Below, one piece after another: positions 1 to 14,000 of a stretch of DNA of 64,000 nt (positions within the stretch are counted from its first letter, which is position 1; every line of letters starts with the position of its first letter). A program made the translations under genes and the position numbers. Source of the stretch: Patagioenas fasciata (Eukaryota; Chordata; Aves; Columbiformes; Columbidae); assembly GCF_037038585.1 (NCBI RefSeq), contig NC_092520.1, positions 147,621,104 to 147,685,103 on the forward strand. Direction: 5' to 3'. The notes under the pieces are model-generated. The model saw nothing but the letters and a program-made list of their open reading frames with translations. It was not told where the DNA came from and searched no databases.

Positions 1-1934
1 TCTGCCTCAGGACATCTCTTTGGGCTTATGGTAGCTTCCCTCCTCCAGTATTTCTTAAGATGAAGGCATTGGTTGCCTTCTCCCTAGCTCATTTTGTATC
101 TCATCACCTCAGACTAAGTCATGTTTATAGGCAGCCCTTCTCTCACAGGGTAAAGAGCCATTGCCTCTAAATGCCACCTCTTATCCACCCTTTGCCTTAC
201 AGATCATAAAAAAGTGAAAGAAAAGTTTTTTTGTATTTAAAATAAAGCTTTTTTTTTTTTTTTTTTTTTAGTATTATAGACATTCTGTTAGCCTCTCTGA
301 AACAATGGACAAAACAGATATAAATTCCCCAGCTGTATTGGCCAACTCAAAATCTTCACATTAACTATATTGTTGCTTCCAGAACTAATTACTAAATTTG
401 CCTGAAGGGTCTCAAGGTCCTGTTGCTTGATGGAAGCTTCAAGGTATAGAAACATTAGTCTTAGATACAATTACTTAATTCAGGAAGAACTCACTGTACA
501 CATCAAACTCCTCTGCAAGTCTGTCTTTGCCAGTTCTCCAGGACTCAGTGTCCCAGAAGCATCCCTGTTCAGTCTGGGGAGCTCAGTTTGGGTCTGACTA
601 GCAGAGTGTGAGGAGATGATAGACAAACAAGGTTTGGGAGCATGGAAAACCCTAGATCTTCTTCTAAGATACAGGGCAAATGAATGTCTACAGGCTCTGC
701 ATGGAACCAGACAATGCATTCAGTCCTAGATCTCCAGTACTTTCTGCCTCAAAAAGAGCATTAGTAATGGCAGAGTTGTAGAAATGTTTATCTCCTGGAA
801 GACTTGAATAGAAAGTCAAAGAATTCTCAGTTTGAGTCTGAATCCTTTTGTTACTGAGGGCACATAAATCAGTATAGAGATCAGCCCATGCCTTATGAAT
901 AAGTAATGTTCGTGGGTCAGGATGGAAGAAATATGAAAGACAAAAGACACTGTTTAGAAGACAATGATTTTTTATCACCAATACTGGGACCCTGAAACAA
1001 TGTCAGACTGTTCAGTAAGTAAAAAAGGTCTGTTTATCCCTTTGTGTGCATGCCAGAAAGAGGAGGCTGATGATTTTCTCAAACGTTCTGACTGGGTTTC
1101 GGATAATGGGTGGAGCAACTACTACCTTTCACAGTCCTCATTGGTGAATTAGAGTTGCATGAAGCTTTTTAACAAGTTTTTCTCTTGAGCCCAAGTATAA
1201 TCTGCGTTGGAATTGCCACCCTGTGAATTCCAAGCTCAGGGCAAAAGTAGGGTAAAGGTCGATAAAAAGTAGAAGCCAAAGCTACAGCAAGGAGACAAAA
1301 TCTGAAGGAACTGCAGATGTTTTTTTGTTTTGGTTTGTTTTGGTTTTTTTAGAAGGAATATCTGCAATTGTGTTTCTGTGCACCGAACAATAGAATTTTG
1401 ATTTTAATAATTTTACAGCAGAAAAGAAATCTGTATTTGAGACATTCAGACTATCAAGCAGGAGGAAAAGAAGCAGCCTTAAACAGATCTCACCCAGTTA
1501 ACATAAAAAGGAATTAACATTGCTGGATGATGGAAGAAAAAAGCCTTCCAAAACATGGGGATAAGAATGCAACATGCCTACACCTGTGATTCTGAATTAA
1601 AAAGAAAAACTGTCAAAAGATCACTATGATCCAACTTGCAAACCTCTGCATGTTATGGAGTGATAAGGTTTTGGATGTGTTGGTGAGCCCTACTTAAACT
1701 GAATATCTTTTTAATTGAAAGTTCATTAGGTTTCTTTTCAAAACAAAAGACTGAAGAATAAACAAATAAAGAAAACTACTTTAGGTGACTGGGTGGGGAC
1801 AGGAAATGAAGCAGTGAGAGGCCTTTCAGGGAAATCCAGGCACAGGTGAAGGAAAATGTGGAATGGAAGTTGGAGTATCTGAGGAACCAGAGAAGCAACC
1901 CAAGGAGAAGAAAGCCACCAGAAAATAAAGGAGT
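1..1934. other. Upstream flank and 5' side of SLC13A4
   Basis: No coding exon is recognised. A long T run lies at 250-270. The sequence just before the SLC13A4 ATG is purine-rich and may be 5' UTR, but I see no clear TATA box or CpG island, so the transcription start is not placed. A 97-codon minus-strand reading frame at 688-981 matches nothing I know. Confidence 0.5.
241..246 (+). terminator. Possible poly(A) signal of the upstream gene (FAM180A by synteny)
   Basis: AATAAA is followed directly by a 20-base T run. In human, as I recall, FAM180A lies just upstream of SLC13A4 in the same orientation, so its 3' UTR would end about here. No coding sequence of it is seen in the window; the assignment is inference. 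Confidence 0.25.
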
Positions 1935-2033
1935 ATGGCAATGATCAAGGACATTCTCCGGTCCAGAAATCTTTTGCTCGTTGTTCTCATTCCACTTCTG
2001 CTGCTTCCTCTGCCACTTTTATACCCCAGCAGT
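1935..2033 (+). CDS. SLC13A4: SLC13A4 coding exon 1 (residues 1-33)
   Basis: The ATG at 1935 has A at -3 and G at +4, a good Kozak context, and gives an N-terminus of the same length as the human protein. A second in-frame ATG at 1941 has a weaker context. The exon encodes the first membrane helix, rich in Leu and Pro, and ends in phase 0 before a GTAAGT donor. Intron 1 (2034-8857) is the longest and holds a CR1 element at 6212-6996. I see nothing else in it beyond AT-rich sequence. Confidence 0.93.
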
Positions 2034-5000
2034 GTAAGTACATTTTCATTTTCTTTATAGCAAAGCCTTGAGTCCAGTACATAGTCATTCTGGATAAACC
2101 TGCAGTATGCAAAAGAAATGCAAAGACCTAAGCAAGTGTTGCTCTTAGAAAAATCAAGGACTTAAACTTTGAAGGACTCGGAATGCCACTGAGAAGTCAG
2201 CACAGTAAGAACCATAGCTACCCCGAGTTATATTACAAGCAGAGTCGAAGAGCTAGGTGAATCTAGTAAAGGCTAGTTAAAGCAGAAATGTTGTATCTCT
2301 TTCTACAATAACGTGTGTGTGGAAGAGGGAACAGTATAAACATAGCCACTAAAATTTTCTTTAAGGAGAGGTCTTTAAAAGAATACTTTTAGTGTCATTA
2401 GTTTTATGCATGGAGGGACTGTCAATTTAGTGAGGGTTTATAGAGCAGCAATTCAAGTGAGGAAGGAGTTAAGACTCAGTGACAGACATGTAGGACCATA
2501 TATGGCATCCATTATTCTAAAGCAGCTATAGGCACTTCTACTGAAACATTGCAGCTGTGGCAGTGGCCAATAAACAATGGCTTAGAGACATACACAACAA
2601 TCCAAATGAGGGAATAGTTTGTGCTTAACATGCAGACCAGGGAATGTGAGTGAATGCAGTTATTAATTCCTGATGTTACTTTGGAGCTACTGAGTGCCCT
2701 TGGCCACGTGTTTACTTCTTCTCTATGCATTTATCTGCAGTTGTAAACGATAAAATAATAATGTTTTCCTACCTTACAGAGATGGTGATGTTTAACTTAT
2801 AAAAACTTGCAATGAATCAAAACTTCTGCAGGTGGTGATTCTATAATGCTAGACATAGATCTGGCCAAATAGTATAGTAATTTCCATTCCTTCCTCTACC
2901 CTGTCAGAGATTAATTTTTCCTTCTGGTACCAAAGGGTTTATTAATACTACTACTTTATCGAATAGAAATGCAAAGGATTAGAAATCACATAACAGTTTT
3001 CAAAAATAAAACTGTAGTATTTTGCTTGGAAAGAAAAACAGGATCCATAGAAAGGAAATGCTCCTGCACCACTGAATTGTATGTTGCACTTTGGGTGAGT
3101 TTTCCTGCTCTGAAGTTCAATGCATATCTCAGCTGTCCTCTTTTAGCAGTTTTCCATCTCTTCTCTATCAGGAGAGTAAATGACTGGTAATCATGCTCTT
3201 CTTCACAGAACTGAAAGGTTCACCATTTCACAGAGGTTTGTTTCAAAAAAGGGTTTAATCTTGCTTGTGACACTGGAATGGCAACATAAGAACAGATACT
3301 CCCTGATGTGCCTGTATGGCACTGTAACTTCAGCATGCTCTATGGCCCTTGAGAACCTCTCCTAGGAAACATGAGATTCGCTGCACTAAAGTTTGTCACT
3401 TGTGTTTGTTCCTTACTGGATTCAGAAGCACAAAAAGCAATAAGGAAACTCTTTAGTAACTCTTTAATATGAGTGTCAGAAGCTCAATGACAGTATTGCT
3501 GCAAGAATTGCTATTATATTAATACAGTACAAGCTCCTCTGCACTATTACTCTGCACCTCATGGTGTTGCTTTACTGCATAGTGATATGAAAAGCCATCG
3601 GATGTTTTCCATCCACTTTATATATACATGAATGACCATAGATGGAAAAGTATAGTTGTGAACCTGACCCCGAGTTGGACTAATGTTTGTAATGCTGTTG
3701 AGAAAACATCTACTCCAAATAAGCTCAGTTGACAATACACTATTCAAGTGCTTTGGTGTAGTATTTACTTTATTACAACCCATTCACTATCTATAAATAT
3801 CTATCTATAAATTTGTTGCCTGCTGACTTGCTTATGCTTTCGTTTCTCAGATAATTATGTTAGATTTCTGTCTTATAGAGATCAAAATTACCAGATGGTT
3901 TATATTTGCATTTCTTCAGGGAATCGGCTTGCAGCTACTTTCATATTATCAGCACAAATTTGGAAATGTCAGAGGAGCATTACACATGTAGCAAGTGGCA
4001 AGAGTGGTCAAAGGCAGCATGAAGACTGAGAACTGTTTGTAGATATGGCTTACGGGAATAATGTTCACAGCTTATTTGCTATTATTTTGTGACAAGAAGT
4101 GGTTGGGTAAAAACCAAACAGAATAAATTTTGTTTGAATTCTTCCCTTTCTGAAGTTTATACCTGAACTATGACTTGCACAGCAGGTTAAGGACATGCAT
4201 AAGTGCCTTTCAAGTCATAACATATATAGAAAAAAATATTTTGTGCTTTACAAACCATGGGTCTTTCATTCTGTTCTTATTTCTCTCATTGTTAATAGTA
4301 ACATGTGAGCGTTTCCCCCCCGCCCTTTTTTTTTTTTTTAATCTCCATTTTCATCCACCTTTTTTAACAAAGTCACTGGTGATACCATAAATCATGCCAC
4401 ACAAATTCATTCAGTTGTGGGCACAGTTTCCTATGACCTCTGATCCTGTGGCCACACTGAACCAAATCAAGGAGACCTAGATTAATCCTCAAAAGTCAGT
4501 AAGAGTTGCTCTGAGCTGTGAGACCTGCAACTTCAGGTGATGTTGACACCTTGACATACCAAATCAGCAGAATAGACGCTAAAGCACCGAACGCGCTCTG
4601 AACAGCCACGGATGGCATACTTCCAGTCACATTTGCTTTTATTTACACAAGCTTAAGGGAGAGAACTGTAGTGTGAACCCATCAGCTCAAAGATGGTAGT
4701 CCAGAGACTGGACTATCTCTTCTTCACACAGCTTAAACATGTGCCAGCATGTAAGACATGCAAAGCACATCCTCAAGTGGGTAACGTTTCAACATAGAGT
4801 TTATTATTTTTAATCACTATGAGGTCGTCTGATGTATTAGTTAAAACATTTTTGTGCATGACCCTTATTATTGATTATTTATCCATGGCTTCCTTTCAGC
4901 TCTTCTTTTTCCCTAAGGGACTAACTGAAGATAGGTGCTAGTCCCTCCAATATCATGTTTTCCTATTACCTACTTCAAGCCCTGAGGTGGGCTTAACAGT

Positions 5001-8000
5001 AATTTTGAATTGTACAACAAGAGGTGAGAAGGGTTAAACTGTTAAAATTATACAGCCACTACTTCAGTCCAGAACTTAGTAGCTCCAGTAACTATTAATT
5101 AAATATAAAAATTCAGTTCACTTAAATAGAAGAGATTAATATGGTTTCTCTTGGAAATGAGTTGGTTTAAAGCAGTGAGAAAATAAATAATGAAAATTGC
5201 TAGACAAGCTGATTAAGTTTTTAGTGGAGATTATCAAACTTGTTTTTTCTGGCACTTACTACCTACTTTAGTACTATTTTAAAATGTGCTATATTTTAGT
5301 TTTGTTTGTAAACTGGTTACAGCATAGTTTGTCAGAAATATAAAGATGCAGTGCCCATCCCAGCTAGGTTTTGATAGAGATACAACTCCTCTTTGTCCTA
5401 TTTTATTTCCACTATCTGTCTACTTTCTTGCTACACACAGAGGAGCAATAGAAAATAACTATCTATGCTCAATGATGTTAAAGAGAAGAATATGTTTTTT
5501 GAGTGAGAAAATAATTTGTAATCAGACTAGGATTAAATTAATTTTATGAATTTTGGCAAAATACCTTTTTTTGGATTTTATATCTGCACTGCTTTAAAAT
5601 AAAAAACAATGCTTTTTCATTAAAAGGCATTTTTCTCCTCAGACAGCTGCTAGATGTCATACAGAGCCCATGCAAACAGAGTAGTTTGTTAGCAGAAACT
5701 AATCAGTTTTTAAAAAAAGTGTCAAATAGTCACTAGGTCACAAAAACGATCCAATGCTCTATTCTCTGCAGAATATCAACCGTGAAGTATAATGTAGTTA
5801 AAGGTGACCGAGCAGCCAGTTCGCTAATGTTTATGAGCCAATCCATCAGCTTTGTGACTCTCATCTACTATAGTTTTGTCTTCCTAGCAGAGATTACTAA
5901 AAATCCCTGATACTGTCATCTAACTTTTACAATTATTTCAATTTTTAAGCGATGACTTGAAGTTGTTACAAACTGAACATCAATCTGGAGTTTCAAACCA
6001 CATAGCAATTCCATTTTATAAAATGCATGCTTTATAATCCATGAATATTAAAAACCAACCAACCAAACAAAACCCAACAACAGCAACAACAAAACACCTC
6101 TCATTTCATCCTTTCTACGCCACACTTCTCTAGTGTCTCTTACTTTTCTTTTTCTTGGTAGCAATGAAGCTACAACTGCAATACAACCTTTCATTGTAAT
6201 ATTTTGCTGAGGGACCTGATCATAGAGTGTAGAGTCCTGCATCTGGGCAGGAACAACCCCAGGTTCCAGTATAGGTTGGGAAATTACATATTAGAGAGCA
6301 GTGTAGGGGAAAGGGACCTGGGGGTCCTTGTGGACAACAGAATGACCATGAGCCAGCACTGGGCCCTTGTGGCCGGGAAGGCCAATGGCATCCTTGGGTG
6401 TATTACAAGGGGGGTGCTTAGTAGATCAAGAGAGGTTCTCCTTCCCCTCCTCTCCACCCTGATGAGACCCCATCTGGAATATTGTGTCCAGTTCTGGGCC
6501 CCTCAGTTCAAGAAGGACAGGGAACTGCTGGAGAGGGTCCAGCATAGGGCAACAAAGATGATGAAGGGAGTGGAGCATCTCCCTTATGAAGAAAGGCTGA
6601 GGGAGCTGGGTCTCTTTAGTTTGGAGAAGAGGAGACTGAGGGGTGATCTTATTAATGTTTATAAATACATGAAGGGTGAGTGCCACGAGGATGGAGCCAG
6701 GCTCTTCTCAGTGGCAAACAACGATAGGACAAGGGGTAATGGGATCAAGCTGGAACACAAGAGGTTGCACTTAAATTTGAGAAAAAACTTCTTCTCAGTG
6801 AGGGTGCCAGAGCACTGGAACAGGCTGCCCAGGGAGATTGTGGAGTCTCCTTCCCTGGAGACATTCAAAGCCCGCCTGGACACATTCCTGTGCGACCTCA
6901 CCTAGGCGTTCCTGCTGCAGCAGGTGGATTGGACTAGATGATCTTTTGAGGTCCTTTCCAATCCCAAACATACTGTGATTCTGTGATACTGTGATAGAGG
7001 ACTAGTGAAACCTGTACTGGAGTGTTTAAAACTGAAACCACTCTTCTATAATAGTTAATGAAGAGAAACAAATACACACATTTCCGTGTAGTTCAGGGTA
7101 CTTGACCATTCACATAGTAACAATCCAGAGCTAAATTTCTCCAATAGCCTTTCAGATAGCCTTTATAGTCTCTAAAGTAATTGGAGTTTATTTGATTCAA
7201 GGAAATTGCATTTGCCTGTTAACTTTTTCAGTTATTTTGGTGTCCCTGCTTGCTTGGATCAGAACTGTTTAATATCACATTTTTTTCTGAAATAGAAGTC
7301 AGAGCAAGGTCTGGCAGCTAATTTAAACCCAAGCTTCTGAGTAAGCTTGGCTGCAACTTTTAAGCAAGTAAAGGAAATGGTACATGGCAACCTATCTTAA
7401 CTTTTTCTTTGGACTGCCATTTATTACAACTAGCTGTACTAGAAAAGTGGAACAGCTTGCTAAGGGTAGTGTAAAAGGGACATATATAAACATGAATATA
7501 TATACAAGCTATTGATTCATTCAATTGACCGCACATCCCTGTATAGCCTTACTTTAGGCTTTACCACCTTGTTAACAAAACTGATTGGAAAAAAAAAAAG
7601 TGTAATACATGCTCATTAATTTGCACAGGGATCTGTGGGAATTGCTTGTGTGACTTCTTGAAACTGCTTAATTTGGGAGTCATCTGATCAGGAAACAAAA
7701 GTAATGAAATTATGTTTTAACACAAATAATATTTGTGAACAGCGAATTTTCTAAACAATAGACATTATGAGCTGTGAGTCCATATGGCTCAATAAGTTCA
7801 CATGGAACATCCAGTGAATACTGAAGAACAGGTACATTTATAGCTGGTGTAAATCAATGTTGACCTACTAGCTTCCACAGAACTGTCAATTAGACTCAGT
7901 ACAGGAGCTAGCTTCAAATTGGAGGAAAAGAAAAAGACACTTGTTGAGGGTAATTTCTGTAATTTTTAGCAGGATATACTCTCAGATTTCTAAGCCTAAC

Positions 8001-11000
8001 AAACTGAACCTAAGGAGAACTGCACTGAATGCCATAAATAAAGAGATATCTATCTAAAAAATAGACCCAAAGACTTAATGGACTAGCTATGTTTTCCCGT
8101 AAAAAATATTCGTCAGGTAGCACCTTTCTCTGTCACATACCAGTTCTCCATGAGCACTCAGCGTGATGTTATCATGGTTTTTTTCTACCAGGACCTTAGA
8201 AAGCAGCAAATTTTGTTAACTCTATTAACCAATGATCTTTAAGTCCTTGAGGTCTTTGGTCTTCTTCCAAGGGTCTGTGGAAATTACCTGAGAAAATAAA
8301 ATTAACTGACAAAAAATGTAGGTTTGCACAGTGTTTATAAAAAACAATCTTTCAGACTATTTTCTAATAGACCCACAATGTAGCCTTGTCCATGCTATGG
8401 CAAACATGAACATTCTTATCTGCTCATGAAAACTAAAGATTCCTGTTCTTGACCAATATTAGAGAGAAAACTGTGTAGAAATACCAGTTCTACAGGTCCA
8501 ATCTAAAGAGTCATGGTTGAACATTTGGTAAATACTGGATTATGGAAATCAGACCAATCTGTAAAGGCACTTGGAATCATTGTTTTGCTGATAAATATGT
8601 TTATCCTAATGCCTAGCCCTAGTTTATATGTAACACCTTTCAGTAGGATCATCTTCTGGAGTTGGTCTTTCAGGTGGTGTCCTAGATTTCACACTCAAAC
8701 AGCTGTACCTTAGGAGGTCCTTATGCAGTCCTTGTTGATTATTTTTTTTTTTAAGTCCAGGCACCCTCAGTCTGGTGAGTCCTATGAACATATTCACAAG
8801 ACTTCCACAACAGATGGTGGGGCAGCAACGCTTAACTTCTGTGGTTTCTCTCTACAGGAAACCTCATGTGCCTATGTGCTGATTGTGACTGCTGTATACT
8901 GGGTCTCTGAAGCAGTACCTCTTGGGGCAGCAGCCTTGGTTCCAGCTTTCCTCTACCCACTTTTTGGAGTCATGAAATCCAGTGAGGTCAGACCAGTGTT
9001 CACTTCTTCATCATTTAATATTCTTATTCTCAGTTAATTATTTGAATAAAGCTAACATTAGTAGACTAGCAAGACTAAGAGGTACGGGAGGAAGAGGTTT
9101 TAATCTTGTAATGTGTAACTTTGCTCTTTCTTCTACTGAAGACAGGTATAGGAAAGGTTGTATTAGCCAAGAGGGGTGTGCATTCTGTCAGCTACTCCAT
9201 TGCAAACAATTCCCAAAACCTATTACATCAATGAATCCCACCCTTTTCCTCTTCCAAAACCATGTAAACAGCACTTTTGGGATATAATGTAAAGTTTCCT
9301 TCTAATTGTATTTGTTTTAGATTGTGTATAAGGCAAGAGGCTACATATTCTAAAACCAGTTATCATTTATGGTATAAGACTAAATAATTTTGTTATCCAG
9401 GTGAATGTCTAGTCTTTTTGCCAAGCTGTAACCGTAGTGCCATGTTGTAGTCATGTGTTCTAGGCAAAGGAGTAGCTGTACAAAAATCTCTCCATGATCA
9501 GATATGAATTAGCTTACTTGAGGGTTTATTTTTTTCTTATATTCTTTCATGATATGCCAAGAATTCATTTTATGTCATCTTCAGCTTCTTTTTTTTTTTT
9601 TTTTTTGTTTTTAATTCTGGAATGCGAGGGTATCACTCTCGATTAACAAAGACTAGAATTAAAGACAAGAATACAGAAGAATATATAGCAACCATAAAAT
9701 TGTTGAATTTCTAACAGAATCTAACACTGGGCATAACCATAAATTAATGGAGTCAAGCATGAACCAAGAATTTTACGACCTGTCTTAATCCTCTGAGTGG
9801 TATAACAACTGTGTAATATAATCAGGTACATTTCCATACCAATACAGTTAAATATTTTCAATTTTTTTTCCTAACATAAAGGTAGTTACGTGCTTTCATT
9901 AAAAAATTCTGCAGCATACTGGAGAAGGAAAATGGCTGTGAAATGAATGAAGGAGAACAACAGATTCCTTGTGTCGCTGGCTTGATGGATTCCTTTCATT
10001 CAGTTCAAAATCTTTTTTTAACAGGGTAGCAGGAAAATAAAGAAAGTTAATGAGTAAGAAACCAGTGGAAGAAAGCCAGAAAAGTGATATTTAAAAGTGC
10101 TGGCACACAACTATTATAGTCAAGTCTATTTAGGTCACCACAGGATTTGTTAAATAAATATAAAGTCTTCACTTGGTGGAGCTTTCACAAAATAACATTA
10201 GTGTTGTTCTTCCACTTTTACATAGGGGCGTCAATATAAATGAGGACAATGGAAAAAATACTGCTTCTGCTGATTTTAATTGTTTTAAAATGCTGGCACC
10301 TACGTTTGGTTAAAGGGATGGTTTTAAACTGAAGAAACTATATTTTTGGAAAGATATTCCAGCAATAGCTTGGAAAAGATTGCATCAGAATGAAATGAAA
10401 AATGTAGCCAGACTCCAAGCATCTGTTTAGAACTTTTATTTTCAACTATTTTGTTTGCTTTCATGAGACAGAGCGCACACACATATACATGTGTCTGCAA
10501 ATGCTTTGGTTTGCTTCTGTTGTTATTTTTGCAGTCATTTCACAGAACACCTTCTTGTATCTTAGCAAGCCACATGTTCAAGAACTCTGCTTTGGAGGAC
10601 CGTATGTGGTCTCTGATTTTTTTTCCAGAGCCAGCTGATGATTTTTTCTCCTCCCCTTTAAATAAAAGTTCTCTTTTTTTGAAACTTTACCGCATTTTCC
10701 TGATGCAATGGAGATGAATTTCCATTGTGAAAAGTCTTGGCACAGGGTTTGTGGATCATTACAGCAATATCCCAACCTTTTTTAATTGCATACAGAGAGT
10801 ATGCCCCAAAGGACTTTTCCTGAAGCTGTAGGTTCTAGGGATGCCACATTTTGTCCAACAGTTGAACACAACACAAGAACTACCAACAAGATAGACAATG
10901 AAATCTCCAGAATGAAGAAGCAGATGAAGCACATGAATTAGCTGTCTTCAGTGCAGGGCTTTGTCTGTGGTCACTTCAGGCTGGGCCTAGATCTGTGTGA

Positions 11001-14000
11001 GTAACTGCAGGCAGGGAACATTCTGTTCAAAGAAGCAAAATTTCTCTTGAACTCTTCAAAGCTGAGAAACCTACTAACAGGTGGCTATAGAGACTTGTTA
11101 TTTGCAAACACAACACGAAAGAGATGAAATAGAACATTTTGATTCATGAATTCTTCATTTTCTCTAGCTCCCTGTCATTCTTTCTCTAGGGGAAAAAATT
11201 CACAGTACCATATTTCTTCTCATGCAGCATGCTCTCTGTGTAGGGTAGTTACCGCTTTTTTAACTGATTATTTCCACCTTTTTCCTTAACACAGGTGGCT
11301 GCTGAATATTTCAAGAATACAACTTTGCTCCTCATGGGTGTGATTTGTGTGGCAGCTTCTGTAGAAAAGTGGAATCTCCACAAGCGAATCGCACTGCGTA
11401 TGGTCATGATGGCTGGAGCAAAGCCGGGCATGTGAGTGAACCTTTGACTTTGGCTGACAGCAGCAGCTTGAAAGAGCAAATAACAACTCTGATTTTCCCA
11501 TCCATAGGCAGAAGCCAGCTTGGTTTGGGCTCTTTTTCCTGCCCACTTTTCCTTTCAGAGTTTGAAAGTTTACAGATTTTCTCATCCTCTTTCTGCCACC
11601 TCCTATTCTTTGGCTTGTTGTCCTTTGGTTTTCTACTTTTTATTGATGCTGATTTTAGTCTCTCTATTCCTTCATTACCTGTTGTTTAGCAAATACAAAA
11701 TGAAGTCTAAATCCTGACTATGCTGAAAATTGTTGTTTCTCACATCACATGCTGATTTCCACACGGCACAGCAAACGGCTTCCAGTGGTACATGACCTTA
11801 TGACAGTTCTCAGCACAAGGCAGCACTTTATCTGCACTTAGCATGGTATTTTGGCACCCACAAAAAGAAAAATACTCTGTGTAGTTATCACTTGACTAAC
11901 AAAAATGTTAGGCAAGGAGGCCTTTAATATTTCTGAAAGTTCCTCAAGAAGGTTTTCCTGTGTTGTATTCCAGGTTGCTTCTTTGCTTTATGTGTTGTAC
12001 CACAGTGCTCTCCATGTGGCTTTCCAACACATCCACTACAGCCATGGTGATGCCAATCGTGGAGGCAGTGCTCCAGGAGCTAGTGAATGCTGAGGAGGAG
12101 CATGAGGTCATCAGTACTGCAGGCAGCACCATTATCGAAGAAAACGAGCCAATAGGTATTTGTCAATATTGGCCATTTTTTTTCTCATTTGTTTGTCAGT
12201 GACTAGGCTCATTGATACACATTACTCAGACTCTGTTGAGGTCAGAGCTGTCTGACTTGTACTGCCAAAGATGCTGGTCCATACTCTTTCTTTTTGTTCT
12301 CTGATATTTCTTAAAAAAAATGAAAGAAGGTTTCAATATGTGGTGGCAGAACTGGGGTTGGGAAACTATTTATGTTGAATTAGGGCATGTACTAGAGTTT
12401 GTGTGTCATAAACTCTTAGATCATAGGATTTTACAGAAACTTCTGAGAAGAAATGTACAAGAGGCTCCAAAGTGTGCTCTGTGACAATCCCACACTTGCC
12501 CTTTCTATTCCTGCCCTTCCAGGCTGCCCAGGTCAGAGTAGATGCCAAAAAAAAAAAAAAAAAAAAAATTAAGAGCTCTAAGGCACATTTTGTTCATTCC
12601 TTCCTAGAAAGAAAGAATTTGGGAAGAAAATAATCTCTCTTTCAACTGACAGATTCCAGGCTGAAAACGATCTCATTTAACCTTGACTATTATACATAGG
12701 TATGATAGTTGTTTAATTACCAGAGGAATGTGATTAGGACAATATGACACAATAAAATGATGCATAAGGGTCACAGAGTACCTGAAAGGGTTCAGACAAG
12801 CTTTTGTTTGCAGTAGGTTCTCCACATTCAGTGAAGTAGCCCAGGGGCTCAGCGTGGTTGTTACCCTAAGGTCTGCTTTCTCTTCTTTTGTTGCAGGTCT
12901 CAGCGAAAAGCATGGCCAACCTTCACTGGAGCTTATCTTCATCAATGAGGAGTAAGAATGAACCCTGTACATCACGACTGGAGATTTGAGCCCTACACAG
13001 GTTGCAATGAGATGAACCAAGCAGTAGAGCCAGGAAACGCAAGCAGAAGCTTATAAGTGAATGTTTTCAACGTGACTGACAAGGAAGGGTTATATGAGAA
13101 ATGAGATTAATGTAATGATCTGGATCTCACTAAAGCTTCCCAGAATTCATTCATTTTTTAACACTATGGGCATTTTAGAGAGAAGGAAAATGTTTCTCAG
13201 GGTTTGAAAGATCTTCTTTTGAAGCCTGTGTTTGTGCTGTATAAGACAGTGGTGCCCACAGATTTTTATTTCTGTTCCTCTGAAGGCACAGTAATGAAGA
13301 GGATCCAAGCACAATATGGAGTGCCCACAGGACATATCCAAAGGGAAGACACTTAGAGAGGATTCCTGAGGAAAGTCTGAACTGTCAAGAGTCAAGAATG
13401 GATGGCAGGAGAAGGGAGAATAAACAAAACCCAACCCTCCCCCCCAGAAAAACCAAACCTTTAAAATATTTATTTTGATAGAGACAAAGTTCTTCAGAAG
13501 TTTGAAACACTAACAGTTTCAACCAGGTCTCTATTTGGGGTAAAATCTAGTAAGGTGGAATGGACAGGTCAAGGAAAGGACTACTTTGCCAAATTATCAA
13601 ATTAACAAGCAGTTCAAGATACAAAGGAAAATATTTAAAGTTATTGTCCTAAAACTACGTTATAGGCTAAATCCTGAGTAGCATCTTCTTACAAGGTGTG
13701 AGAATAAATTGCACAGTCCCTTCTTGAGTTCCTTCTGTATTGTTCCGTGTTCAAAATCAAAGAGAACCACTTTCTTGCTACACTTAAAATAATTTACTTT
13801 AAAACAAACATTGTCATTCAAACAGCACATCTTGATGACTTGAAGTTAACTTGCAAAATATTTTTCTCATAAGTCTAGAGACTAATGGGTTCACCAATAT
13901 TCCCTCTGTTGTTATCTCTTTTCATCCCAGCCATATTTTCTATGCAATATAGAATCAAATTTTCAGTTTGACATTGTGCCATTAATCCCTTTAAGCCTCT

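Noticed and set aside
688-981. 97-codon - strand frame upstream of SLC13A4
   Set aside because: It looks protein-like in places but has no recognisable domain, and the neighbouring frames do not extend it.
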